64,000 nt of DNA from Lutjanus erythropterus (taxonomy: Eukaryota; Chordata; Actinopteri; Lutjaniformes; Lutjanidae): the NCBI GenBank assembly GCA_020091685.1, contig CM034603.1, forward strand, positions 20,416,715 through 20,480,714, read 5' to 3'. A model generated the notes under the pieces. It saw only the letters and a program-made list of their open reading frames with translations, ran no database searches and was not told the DNA's origin. Position numbers and translations under genes: made by a program. Within the stretch, counting starts at the first letter, position 1. Each line of letters starts with the position of its first letter. Positions 36,083-46,466 of this stretch are shown here, one piece after another.

Positions 36083-36729
36083 GTACAGGTACAGGTTTTC
36101 TACTCTCTTTGTCTCTCCCTTGCTGTGTGCCCACATTTTCAGGTTTCCAAAGATGAACTGTCTTGTTTTTCCTGTCTCTGATAAATAATGTAGTCTAATG
36201 ATGCCACTTTTTACGTCATATTGCAGGGACCATACGAGTTGCCAGCAGGGAAAAAACATTCACGTCAGCCTTTTGAAATTCTAAATCAGAAATATTGTGA
36301 ATTTTTGACAGCTGTGATGTCTCCCACATGGAAAAAATAACTGCAGAATTGTAACAAACAAGTGAAAAAAAGAGCTGCAAAGCCATCATAGATGGCATTT
36401 ACATTTTACCAAAATACAATAATATTATGAATTTCGCTCATTTAAAAGGAAAGCACACCTTTGTTTGTATAATTTTACTTGGAGCCCAACTGATACTGAA
36501 TTTTTGGGATTGATGCCGATAACGATATTAAGGAGTAAAAAAATTCTGATATATATTGGCTGATGTTGTGCGCGAACGCTCTAAAATGGCAGCGTTCATT
36601 GAATGTGCTCATGTTTTTGGTGAACACTGAATTGAAAAAATCAGTTTACAACTGATGAATATGAACATGAGTGTTGTTCACACCTGAGAGAGATAATGGC
36701 GCTTATATCATCAAAGTGTGATCGCAGCA

Positions 36730-36746
36730 GAGAGAGAGAGAGAGAA
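36730..36746. repeat. AG microsatellite
   Basis: A short AG run in an intron. Confidence 0.75.
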
Positions 36747-37087
36747 AGTGTCCGCAAATATAGACAGAAGTATTGACGGTGTATAAAAATCTTTATTTGC
36801 TCATATACATCTGTGTTATATGCTCATCTCCGAACGTTTGAATCTACAGAAGCCCATTTCTGCCAGTATGATGGAAAAAATAAGGTCCTGTAAGTCATGA
36901 TGAGAAGCTTTGCCAAAATAATCTCTTAGAATCTCACAATAATCCTTTAGTATTTCAGAATATTGACTGTATTGACAGTATATGTGCACTAATCAATAAT
37001 ACAATTGATATATTTTCACCAATAAGGACAAGCCTGTAATATTAAATTTCATGCAAGAGGTCAGAGTTTTACCATTGCTCCCTGGGT

Positions 37088-37120
37088 GGGGGTAGTTGTA
37101 ACAGTGGTTGGGGGCAGTTG
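37088..37120 (+). repeat. GGGGGTAGTTGTAAC motif pair
   Basis: Two GGGG-AGTTG units, GGGGGTAGTTGTAACAG and TTGGGGGCAGTTGAA, with the same spacing as the pair at 9951-9985. Presumed second copy of the same interspersed repeat. Confidence 0.45.
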
Positions 37121-37650
37121 AAAAAATAAGTCATATTAAGCCAAATAAAAGTCCACCTCAAAGTAATCACATTACTGCTGTGCTATCTAATAATGTGACT
37201 TAAGTGTTTTTGGTATGTGGTATGTGATTTTAGTTTAGCAATGTTCCCCAGTGGAAAAAAAACAGAAATGTATAAGCTGGCTGACATGAAATAATTAATT
37301 CATAATTGATTAAAAATCAATTAAATGATTACTTGTTGCAGTTCTAAAAATATGTAAACAACAGAAAATGTTAATTTAGGTTAAATGTATTTTTTTTACT
37401 GCTACTATAGCGACACCAGTAATGAGTACATGCTTCCAAGATGGAATAGCAGGAGGTTTTCCCATTTTTCTCATTCTGCCGACATGGCATAAATACATCA
37501 TAATAGTCTGTATCTGTCTTTGCGTGCATGAGCATACATATGCATGCATGCATGTAAGTGTAGGCTTGAGCTCGTGTGTTGGCATGATGTGCCTGCATGT
37601 ACATGCATGAGGGAGTAGATGTATTCCTTTCATTCTGTGTATCTTCCCAG

Positions 37651-37678
37651 TCGTGTCACCTGAATTTCCACAGATAAG
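37651..37678 (+). CDS. vav3: Candidate VAV3 microexon before the last SH3 (28 nt)
   Basis: The acceptor context gtgtatcttcccag ends at 37650 and the donor gtaaac starts at 37679. Entering in phase 1 and leaving with two bases (AG), it reads V-VSPEFPQI-R and joins the next exon as [12 protein letters not shown]. The length of 28 nt (3n+1) is exactly what is needed to bridge the SH2 exon (phase 1 out) and the SH3 exon (phase 2 in), with or without the 54-nt exon. The SP.x.R/K-V pattern parallels the short LLSPK segment I recall at this place in human VAV3. Confidence 0.68.
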
Positions 37679-40561
37679 GTAAACAAATGAATGTACACCT
37701 GCGTTCCCATGTGATATGAGCTCTGACCTACATGTGTATGAATAACCTTGTATAACCTGTAGTGCCAATCCAATATATCAGCTGTGTTGTACATGAACTT
37801 TTAATAAGATCAACACATGACCATGATAAGCCATGACCTGCCATCTCTGCTGGCCAGCTGTGCCTGTTTCTACTCCTTCACTAGCAGTGATGGAAGAATT
37901 CACATCCTTTACTTAAAAAAAGTACTGATGCCACTCTGTCGAAATACATCATTAAAAGTAAAAGTCCTGCAATCAAAGTTTTACTCATCTAAAATTATAC
38001 AAGTATTATCAGCAAAAAAAAACAGTGTCACTGGATTCATGTCACTGCTGTGTTAATGTGTATGTTAGATTTTTCATCAGTTAAATGTTTAATCTTGAGC
38101 TCATTTAACTCCTTTACTGTTTGTACCTGTCACTGTCCTGTGACAAACACGTATATCTATGTCAAAAAAGAAAAAGAAAAAAAATAAATCAACAAAAAAG
38201 CTTTCAGTTTTCAGCTCAGCTCTGTGACAAACAACATTTTCCCACAAAATCTAAGGTTTTTCAACCCTGCAAAGCCTGACATATCAAATAATAGTTTAAG
38301 ACCTTTTAGATAAAATACAAAAAATATAGTTATATATCATTTTCATGCATTTATGAAAAGTCATTGATCACAAGCATTTTTATTTTAGTACCAAAACAAA
38401 TATCCTTCATTGCTTTTGGAAAATGTGACACATTTCAGTTGGTTTGGTTCTTTTTTTTGAAACAAGAACCTTCTTATTTCACCTTTTTGTTGGCAAAAAC
38501 AACTTGTGAATAAAGTGGTGAATAAAATCTGAGTTGGTGAATTTAACATGAGGATCATGATAGCCATGGAACTCAATTAAAAATACAATTATTAACAAAT
38601 AATTGTTTGCAACATCCAAGTAATTACAATGAGAACAGGTTTCACACTGTATATAAAAATTCATATAACTATCTGAATTTAGTGACTGATGACATTTTAA
38701 TCTTTAAATAGTTTATTTAACAATGCATTTATGATTGGTTTGAATAGTTTTCACTGGACAGGAAGGCTATAAAAAATCTGTAATCTTACAAGTAAGAAGT
38801 AGTTAAAGCTGTCAGACAAATGTAGTGCAGTAAAAAGTACAATATTTGCCTCTGAAATGTAGTTGAGTATAGTTTGGCTATAAAATCATATAAAGTGGAA
38901 ATACTCAAGTTAAGTGCAACACACAAACACCTTGAATTTGTACTTTAGTAGAGTAACTGAGTAAATGTACTGAACTTATAGTGAACATTATTCCTTCATG
39001 TGTGTTTGTTGTTGTTTTTTACATTTAGTATGACTCAGACCCAGGAGAACAGGTTGTTATTGTTATTCTTACATATACAGTCATTTTAATGTGGATAATG
39101 TAACTTCATACTATTTCAAATCTTCTCAAAAAATGCAAAAGCTCAAAGAAATATAATAATAATGTACCATTGTAAATCAAAAGTAGATAAACTGAGTTGA
39201 GTTGAATTGAGTTTGCTCTCATTGTCCTTGTAGTCTCAAAAACCTTGTTAGTACTTAGAGTTGGAGCTCTAGTCTGACAATATTAACTGAAGGTCCTGCA
39301 TTGATTGCAGAGAACCTTGAGTAACCATTTTTCTTGTCAAAGTTATATTAATATTTAAAAATAAAGTCAGTTTGGGATAGAGCTATTAGACACCAAGCAA
39401 CCTCACCCTTACAAGACCTCCCAAAGTGACAAACCTAAGACTTTAGAGGAAAGCCCAGGATTACTGAATGTGGGGAAAAATGTTGCTCCAAGAGTTAAGC
39501 ACCGGTGATTATTCCCCAAATGTTTAAGGGCAAGGTGCCACAGATTGGACTGTGAAGAATGAGGATGTTTTTTTTTTCACTTGAAAGTTACAGTGTTGCA
39601 CTAGACTAATTTAATCTAAGATTTTCTCATCAGAGTTTAGCAAATCCTCAATTGTGCGACCTTTTTAAAAGCCATTTATTAAAGCCAAGTTTAGTGTAAA
39701 CCAAAATTAAATAGTTTGAATTAAATTCAAGTAAACCAATAAATAAAAATACACTTTTAGCACTGTTGGGACCTAGTAAGTATAAAACGGGGAGAATCAG
39801 TAACTTTCCCCTGCTCTGCATTTCTCAACAAAATGTTGCATTGTTAACAAATTGTTATATTGTTTGCCAGCTAGGAAAAAAGTTTTTTTTTTTTTAATTA
39901 CATTGTTTGCTAACCAGCCAAAATGTAGGTAAAACAGGTATATTGTTGCTAGCTAGCTAAAAGAGAAAAAAACATTGTTTGTTTGCTAGCTATCCATCTC
40001 AAAATGACAGCCATTTTAAAGGTTAAACTTCCTTTAAGTTTAAAGTTGATATTGGATCAAAGCTTAAATTGAAGTTTAAAGTTTTTTGCGCAACAGAATT
40101 AAATTTAATCCTCGTTTAGATTAAAAACTAAACTGATGTTTTAAGAGAGTTTTAAATGTAGTCTTTTAATTTTAAGCTAGTTTAAAAGTTTAATGCACCA
40201 TTAATTGAAATTAAATCATGACTTAATTGGGGATAAAAGTTAATCCTTGCTGGTGTAACCCAACTATTAAAATTTTAAAAATAGGCTGCGCTACCCAGAG
40301 GGAACATCTGTGAGCCACCTTTAGGATAAGATTCAGATTACATTGTTGTACTGAGCATGAATCTGTGTAATTTTTGTGACTTTGCAGAGAGCCTTATGAC
40401 CACAATGCCCGTATTAATAGTTGTTGTTCATTTGTAGTCCTCTAAGAACTTCACTAAATCACTCTGAATGTCTGAGACTATTCTCTGAATGTTTGTGAAA
40501 ATTAGTGGATGTCACACTCAGTCATAAAATAAGATCTCTTTGTCTCAGTGTTTTCTCCCAG
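37679..40561 (+). other. VAV3 intron with a hAT-type MITE
   Basis: No exon is seen. It includes the element at 37885-38980. The region about 39600-40260 is AT-rich with many TTTAA and GTTTAAA words, a pattern that recurs at about 41130-41260 in the next intron. Confidence 0.65.
37885..38980. mobile_element. CAGTGRTGGAAG-type hAT-like MITE
   Basis: The left end CAGTGATGGAAGAATTCACA leads into ATCCTTTACTTAAAAAAAGT and AAAAGTAAAAGTCCTGCAAT. The right part (38800-38980) has TGCAGTAAAAAGTAC, TGAAATGTAGTTGAGTATAG and TAGAGTAACTGAGTAAATGT. This pattern of AGTAAAAGTAC words is typical of a very common teleost hAT-derived MITE, from memory. The canonical right terminus CACCACTG is missing or decayed. 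Confidence 0.6.
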
Positions 40562-40697
40562 GGTGGTGGGTATTGCAGTGGCACGCTATGACTTCTGCTC
40601 CAGAGACACACGAGAGCTCTCCCTGCTGCAGGGAGATATTATCAAGATCTACACCAAGATGTCCAACGGGTGGTGGAAAGGAGAGGTCGATGGCAGG
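40562..40697 (+). CDS. vav3: VAV3 exon: C-terminal SH3 domain, main part
   Basis: The acceptor AG is at 40560-40561 and the donor gtaggt begins at 40698. After one completing base it reads [20 protein letters not shown], then [20 protein letters not shown] and EVDGR. ARYDF is the ALYDY-type start of the SH3; ELS...GD, the WW pair and KGE are the ligand-binding and core residues. This SH3 is the adaptor-binding one in VAV proteins. Phase 0 at the end. Confidence 0.97.
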
Positions 40698-41345
40698 GTA
40701 GGTGTGCAGTAGGATCCTGTCATCATGACAAATGTCTGTGCACATTTTCTCTCGTCTTTACCTTGGCGTTTTTTGTGTCATCTGTGCTCTCATCATATAC
40801 AGTGGTAGTGTTTCTGCACACATCTACCTCACATCTATCATATTATTGCACGTCCAGTACACTGGCATTTCCCTCTATTGAATTGTGGAGTAATATTCTC
40901 CTGCCAATTACTATAATTACAATAATTAATCAAGTTCTACCCTTTGAGTTTTCTTGGGGGTTTAATTCTTCTGAGCAGTAGAGTTTCAGTGTATGTATTG
41001 ACCTAAATACTCTAATTAAATTAAAGTCATTAAAGGTCAGTCAGTGATGTTGGTTCCTGGGTGGTGCAGAGGTAAATTAATTGTTTGATATAATTAAAAC
41101 TGATAAGATAAGATATCTTCTTCTCAGATAAGACTTGATATAACTAAAACTGAACTGAATTTAAAGTTTTGGCCAAAATAATTAAATGTAATCTAGGTTT
41201 AGGGTGAAAAATAAACCAAGGTTTAAAGAGGGGTCTAAATCGAATCTTTCTTAATTTTAACAGCTCCTAAAAAATATGTATCCTGTCTTATGTTTGTGTA
41301 GTTGAGAGCTGTTGCCTGAATTCTGTCCTGTTTTGCTGTTCTCAG
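40698..41345 (+). other. Last VAV3 intron
   Basis: 648 nt, AT-rich with TTTAAA words near 41130-41260. It ends tgctgttctcag before the terminal exon. Confidence 0.8.
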
Positions 41346-41387
41346 GTGGGCTGGTTTCCCTCTACCTATGTGGAAGAGGAGGACTGA
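41346..41387 (+). CDS. vav3: VAV3 terminal coding exon: end of C-terminal SH3, stop
   Basis: After AG at 41344-41345 it reads VGWFPSTYVEEED and TGA at 41385-41387. GWFPSTYVEE is the last SH3 strand of VAV proteins. The acidic EEED tail matches the short VEEDE end of VAV3 as I recall, not the longer VAV1 or VAV2 tails. Confidence 0.97.
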   Translation: MGWFPSTYVEEED

Positions 41388-41686
41388 CTTTGCCGGATGA
41401 ATGGCGTCTATTCAGCGTCCATTCAAGGCTGACCACCTCCAGTGAGCGCCATGCTGCTCAGCCACACTCTGTGCCCTGCAAGTCAGATCTCTTTGATAAA
41501 ACCCAAAGACTCAGACTTAAGAGGAAGCGGCAGTGCCCTCGAAAACCTTCTCCTGCCCTCTGACAGACTCACACACAGAGCAGATGTCAAATCACAGATT
41601 CCAGGAGCGTCACGCCATATCTTGCCTCTCTGCGGCCCTGTCTACCCCCGCGGCCCACTGGGAAGTGCGTGTGCTGTGCCCAGATA

Positions 41687-41714
41687 ACCCCACCCCCCCC
41701 GCCCCCCCACCCCG
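41687..41714 (+). repeat. C-rich homopolymer-like tract
   Basis: Four to eight-base C runs separated by single A or G in the probable VAV3 3' UTR. The opposite strand has matching G runs. Confidence 0.8.
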
Positions 41715-42351
41715 CTCACCTTGTCTTATTATTGATGACTCCATTGGCTGGTGTGAGACTCGCCTTCACTGTCATCATGTTTCAATACCAGGAAGGCTCA
41801 GTCACCCAACTGGAACACAGATCCTGCTGACAGCGCACCGCCCAGGTACTTCACCAAATTGAAATGCAGGAGCTGAAGAGCGTCGATTGTTGTTGGAGCA
41901 CTTTTGCCCTCTTGGCTGTTTGAACTTTAGTGTTCAACTTTATGTCTAAGACCCTCTTTATTTTTCTAGTTTTTAATTACTGGACTGATATATAAAATAT
42001 GTGATATTTAAATGCAGTCATTGAAATGTAGTTTGATGCCAAAAAAGGATGGAAAGATTTCAGCACCGCAGTGAGAAGGACTGATGTGTTACTGCTGTCT
42101 ATAATGGCTATTTGTCTTGTGAAGGGAGAAGTAGGAGCAGGAAACCATCAGGAGACAAAGAAGCTGATAATGTGGTTGTTGAAGGTGTTGAAATCCACCA
42201 CTGATAAAGCTACGTCTTTAAGCTTTGATTTATTTTCTGTTATCGTTTCTTTTAAATCATTGTTTAGTTGAATCACCACCTCAGCGCTAAACACCATCAC
42301 CATGAGGCGTTGGACTGGACCATTTCATCGATTCCACCAAATATAAAACGA

Positions 42352-42480
42352 TAATTCAACATTTTGTGAAATACACTTACTCACTTTTTTTTTTAGATGA
42401 CAAGATCGATAGGCCTCTCATTTCTGTCTGTTCAGTATGAATCAGCCAGCACCTCTAAAGCTTATTAATTAATATGTTAC
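42352..42480 (-). repeat. Interspersed fish repeat, copy 2 (reverse)
   Basis: It begins TTCAACATTTTGTGAAATAC ACTTACTCAC, the reverse complement of the terminal block at 43510-43553, and continues to CAGCACCTCTAAAGCTTATTAATT. That last word corresponds to TCTGAAGCTCACTAATT in the copy at 32070. It lies in the probable VAV3 3' UTR. Confidence 0.6.
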
Positions 42481-42518
42481 AGCTTGTTACATAAATACAC
42501 ATAAATACATAATACATA

Positions 42519-42524
42519 AATAAA
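42519..42524 (+). terminator. Possible VAV3 polyadenylation signal
   Basis: AATAAA, the first canonical hexamer after the VAV3 stop codon. It sits at the end of an interspersed repeat in AT-rich sequence, so it may be chance. Confidence 0.35.
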
Positions 42525-42934
42525 ACAAATTCATAAAATGGTCCCCCATTATTATTATTATTTTAAAGCTTTTATTATGAAGCAGCAAAATCAGGAAATG
42601 TTGGGTTTTCATCAGCAGTAACTTAACAGGACTCCTACAACTGAAAATAAACATGAAACAGTAAAATAAAAGTACAAACCACACAGATTCAGTTATAAGC
42701 TGCAAAAGTACTGAGAGGGGCACATACACAGACTTTTCAAAATGTCTTTCTCTCTGGTCTCCTGCACAGACACGAGTTGCGTCTTGCAGTACTCGCTTGC
42801 TTCAGGGCTGTCATTGCAACCTGCTTGGAGGCAGGACAGACATGCTTCAGCCGTGCTCTAGTGATGGTCCATCTCTGGCGTGACTCGGCACGGCTCAGCG
42901 CGTTGTAACTGGTAATGGAGGTGCAAATTAGTGC

Positions 42935-43258
42935 TAGGGCTGAACGATTTTCAAAAAGTATCTAACTGTTATTATTATGACTGATATTGCAGTTGTGATA
43001 TGATTTGCAAAAGGAGAGGATCATTTTGTCATCATTGTTCTCATTTTCATTTCAGTGGGGATCTGATGCCAAAAAAAGATGTTTTCTTAAGTCTTTGGAA
43101 TTTGATGTGTAGGCAAGGACAGCATGACAATATTACATTTAAAATGGTATTTTACACACATTTTGCGTGCAACAAATATTGCGCTTCCTGTGATTTGAAA
43201 ATAGCAGAAGGCCATAATGCAATTATGCAGTAAAATTTCGATCAATTGGACAGCTCTA
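42935..43258. mobile_element. TAGGGCTG-type short inverted-repeat element, second copy
   Basis: The left end TAGGGCTGAACGATTTT and the right end AAATTTCGATCAATTGGACA followed by GCTCTA are imperfect inverted repeats. Length 324 bp, close to the 329 bp of the element at 16532-16860, which shares its ends. Confidence 0.65.
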
Positions 43259-43339
43259 ATCAGTGCAGCATGGTTTGACTTGGCGCAGCCACAAGTAACA
43301 ATGGAAAAGCCTTAGTGGAGTCTCCACTAGTTACCTAGC

Positions 43340-43555
43340 AACCTAACATTGATGACAAGACTCCTGAAATTACTGATGGTGAATTTATTATACTCAGACA
43401 GAGAATATCTTCCATTCTGTATGCTATGCTAAGCTAATCAGCTACTAGCTGTTGCTTCAGCTTTAGGGAGCAATAAACACGAGAGTGGTGTCAAGCTTAT
43501 CATCTAATTTTGGTCAAGAAAGTGAATAAATGTATTTCTCAAAATGTTGATTTAA
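43340..43555 (+). repeat. Interspersed fish repeat, copy 3
   Basis: It includes TATGCTATGCTAAGCTAATC, TGTCAAGCTTATCATCTAA and the terminal block AAGAAAGTGAATAAATGTAT followed by TTCTCAAAATGTTGA, shared with 32474-32505. It lies about 1 kb downstream of copy 2 and in opposite orientation. Confidence 0.6.
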
Positions 43556-46002
43556 GCCAAAACTTACTACAGTTACAGCTGGTCCCATGAGACTAAGTGT
43601 GATATGGTGAATCATCTAAAGGAAGAAGGGACACACACTCAGATGATGTTTCACAATGTTTAAAGCCACTAAGGGAGGAAAAAAGATGCCCAGATCTCAT
43701 GTTTTGGCATCAGATGTGTCATCAAAGAGAAAAAAAAAATATGCACAAAAGGAATTACAAAGCCAAATAAGTTTGAAAAGTGCATGTGTTGTAGGTCTAT
43801 ACTTCACTGTGAGCTCCTTCATCTTTTGATCATTCACTGTGGAAACCGGAGAGCCCTTTTACATTCCACAGATTTTGTGTTTACCTCAACTCTTTTTGGT
43901 TTCAGAATGAGTGATTCAAGGGTGATGTAACCGCTGTTCACTGTAGAGCAAGGTAGCACAAGGGCGTTAAGTGATGCTGTTTTCCTTCAAACGTTAACAT
44001 CCCGCTAACCATGTGTGTGACATCAATATTTAATAAAAGGAATATGCTTTGAATTGTATTTCTGAAATTTGATAGGCTATTTTTCTCTCTTCAGACAAAT
44101 GTTACATTGCAGGAGCAAAGCCTCTGCAGTTGCATCACAAATTACAGTTGTGTCAGACACGGACTTGTGGAGGTGCAGCCGAGAGCTGCCAGGGCTCAAT
44201 AATGGCCAAACAAACAACAGAAAACAGTTGTGATAGTGCAGCATCTAAGTTCAGCGGAGGTCCATGTTTTCTTTAGAAATGTGCATCACTGTGCAGCATG
44301 CAAACTGCTACAGTATTTGCAGCATGAGGTCATTCCTTTCCTGTTGATTTTTACATATTTTACTAATTAAAATAAATACAAATAAGCATGCAAGAGCTGT
44401 TTAGGACTCCCACATTAATCTGCCCTTTGCAGACAACAGTCATTTGTGAAATGTGACGCTGTGTGTAAGCACTGCTCGCTTTTGTGAAACAAACCCTTTG
44501 TCTTTAGCCCTTTCTCACTGATCCTCTGCTTGAAATATCACCACAGATATCCAGAAATTACTTTGTCTGAGTAAGGTAGTGTTTGAATGCGTTTGTTACT
44601 GCATTGTTCACTTGAGAAAACTAGTAATAATGGCTAGAGGTGTGGTATGAGAGAGATTTGTCCTGTACTGTATGGAAGGAATCTCCAGAGCTGTTAATGA
44701 ATCAATAATCTACTTTTCAACTTACACAAAAGAACAAAAGACACAAAAGAAAAAATTAACATGTAATTTGCTTGAACTGATTTGAGCCAAGCGGCAACCT
44801 ACAGGGAGGAAAAATAAAGCCAACACACAAGTGTCAAAAACTGCAGTTTGTCAAATGGCCACGTGAGGCTCGTGAGTCAGTCCTCGTAGACGCCCATAAT
44901 AAAATGCTGAACTTTACAGCAGAAATAATTATGTTTACAGCCTAGTACAAAAAAACCTCTTTGTTTCTATAGCTAATGTCACCATTCCTGACAATTGTAC
45001 GTGGGGGTGAATTTTTATAGAACTCTCCCATTTAAATTATATTTAGGCTTAAAGTAAGGACATGCATGCATTAAGTGACAGGTGAGGACCATCACAGATG
45101 ATTAGTCACTTCAATCGGCCACCTCAGCTCTACCTCTTGGCTCATTTTTTGATTAGCCAGGAGTTAGTTGAGTCAAGTACCGCCAAAATGGCATAGTAAT
45201 AGATAGTTTAAGAAGCAAATTTGTGAGAAAGTACCGAGTTAGAGCCACAGACCTTATTTAAATAGGCTGAATCCCTATTAAACATACAGTTTATGACTTA
45301 AGTGAGTGAATTTGATTGAGTCTTGAAGCTTAGACAGATTGCCTGCAGGCTGCAGGGACACTGAAACCTACACGAGTACAAGACAAGTGCAACATTATAA
45401 TTTGACACTGACAAGCGATGACGAGGCCTAGATTCCACAGTAAGTTAAGCTGTTTATAACTCTCAGTTGTCTGTCAGTGTAAAGCTAAGCCTTTTTATCC
45501 TGAAAACAACTCATAAACAGACACTAACTCATTTGGCAAACAGGCAGACAAAAACAGACGTTCCAGACCAGAGTGGAAATTTAGAAGGAGAACATACTGG
45601 CTGTTGTTATCGGAGAAGGGCCGGTATTTCAACTCAGCATGTTTCCTTAATCTCTGATGGAATATCATGATCATTATGATTTAGTACAGGAAATATATAA
45701 CATAGTTTTCCTTTAATTGTTGCTAGCAAGCCAAACTACAAACTACAGCCAACTACTTACATTTTACTCCCGACATTTTAGCACAAATAGCCATACTTCA
45801 TTCTCATTACATTTTCACAACAGGCTTGTTACTTTAGTTTTAATGCATTTAAGATGAATTATTGATTACTTTTATTTTGCATCATTGTTTACTGCCTTAC
45901 CAACATCAAGACTGATTTTAACCTAAAGCAACGGGACAGTAACACATAGAAAAGACAATTCTGTGGTGTATCTGTTATTACTGTGTCACACACGACAGAC
46001 TC

Positions 46003-46300
46003 AACAAGATGAAAATGATGTAAAACATGGCAAGATGAAAATTATGTGAAATGCATAATGACCAAAACTACGTAAAAGACATAACAAGATGAAAATAATC
46101 TGAAAGATCTGACAAGATGAGATGTAAGCAGTCGGTGATGATGCAACAAGACAAAACTACGTAAAAGACATAACAAGACAACAATGAAGTAAAAGAGGAG
46201 AGCGATGAGGTCAAAGAAAAGACAAAAACTATGCAACAAGATAAAAAACTATGTAAAAGACATAGGAGGAAAACAATGTAAAAGACGTAACAAGATGAGG
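46003..46300. repeat. Imperfect minisatellite, ACAAGATGAAAAT... unit
   Basis: At least six degenerate repeats of a unit like AACAAGATGAAAATTATGTA plus AAAGACAT, spaced about 25-45 bp, cover about 300 bp. Units near 46004, 46031, 46086, 46145, 46170, 46230 and 46285 are readable. Minus-strand frames here are artefacts of the repeat. Confidence 0.7.
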
Positions 46301-46449
46301 TTCAGTTAGTTTTGCACAGACACAGCTGGAAGAAATGTCCTTCAGGTGGTGGCTTTTTACTTTTATACTTTGAATACATTTCAGAACATGTAATTTCTCA
46401 CTTTTACTTGAGTTTAGAAGTTGAATCAATACTTCTGCTTTCACCAGAG

Positions 46450-46466
46450 TTTTTTTTTTTTTTTTT
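46450..46466. repeat. Poly-T run beside MITE-like words
   Basis: Seventeen T bases. The flanking TTTTACTTGAGTTTAGAAG and GTACTTTTACCACCTCTTG resemble pieces of the AGTAAAAGTAC MITE family seen at 37885. Confidence 0.6.

Larger units (their letters stand above)
36083..37650 (+). other. VAV3 intron with a GATA-like repeat remnant
   Basis: No further exon is supported. An AG microsatellite lies at 36730-36746. The stretch from about 36481 (CCAACTGATACTGA, GATAACGATATT) looks like a diverged fish repeat. The GGGGGTAGTTGTAAC cluster at 37088-37120 is described separately. Confidence 0.6.
462..41387 (+). other. vav3: VAV3 gene, 3' half (16 exons, partial at 5' end)
   Basis: This is the span of the VAV3 coding exons seen here. 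VAV3 is a cytoplasmic Rho/Rac guanine-nucleotide exchange factor activated by tyrosine kinases downstream of antigen, growth-factor and integrin receptors. Joining 462-594, 4164-4273, 8614-8715, 9278-9369, 11038-11060, 11814-11838, 15144-15274, 19081-19146, 19395-19429, 19580-19696, 28877-28964, 29446-29575, 36029-36082, 37651-37678, 40562-40697 and 41346-41387 gives 1312 nt. After one leading partial-codon base this is exactly 437 codons including TGA, and all introns are GT-AG. Domain order is PH, C1, SH3, SH2, SH3, as in all VAV proteins. Linker motifs VPKPVDYS and AISIK, and the ending YVEEED, fit VAV3 better than VAV1 or VAV2. The CH, acidic and DH exons must lie before position 1. Confidence 0.93.
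41388..42540 (+). other. Probable VAV3 3' UTR
   Basis: Sequence following the stop. It has a C-rich tract at 41687-41714 and part of an interspersed repeat at about 42352-42480. The first canonical AATAAA after the stop is at 42519-42524, about 1.1 kb downstream. Open frames at 41312-41862 that extend past the stop in other frames are not supported. Confidence 0.5.

Noticed and set aside
36138..36165. Possible VAV3 linker exon after ttttcag at 36142
   Set aside because: The frame reaches a stop (TGA) within a few codons in the needed phase and no GT donor follows closely. The exon at 37651 fits better.
41312..41862. Open frames running through the end of VAV3
   Set aside because: They are out of frame with the SH3 exon, and the true frame stops at 41387. 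Their Pro-rich ends come from the C-rich tract.
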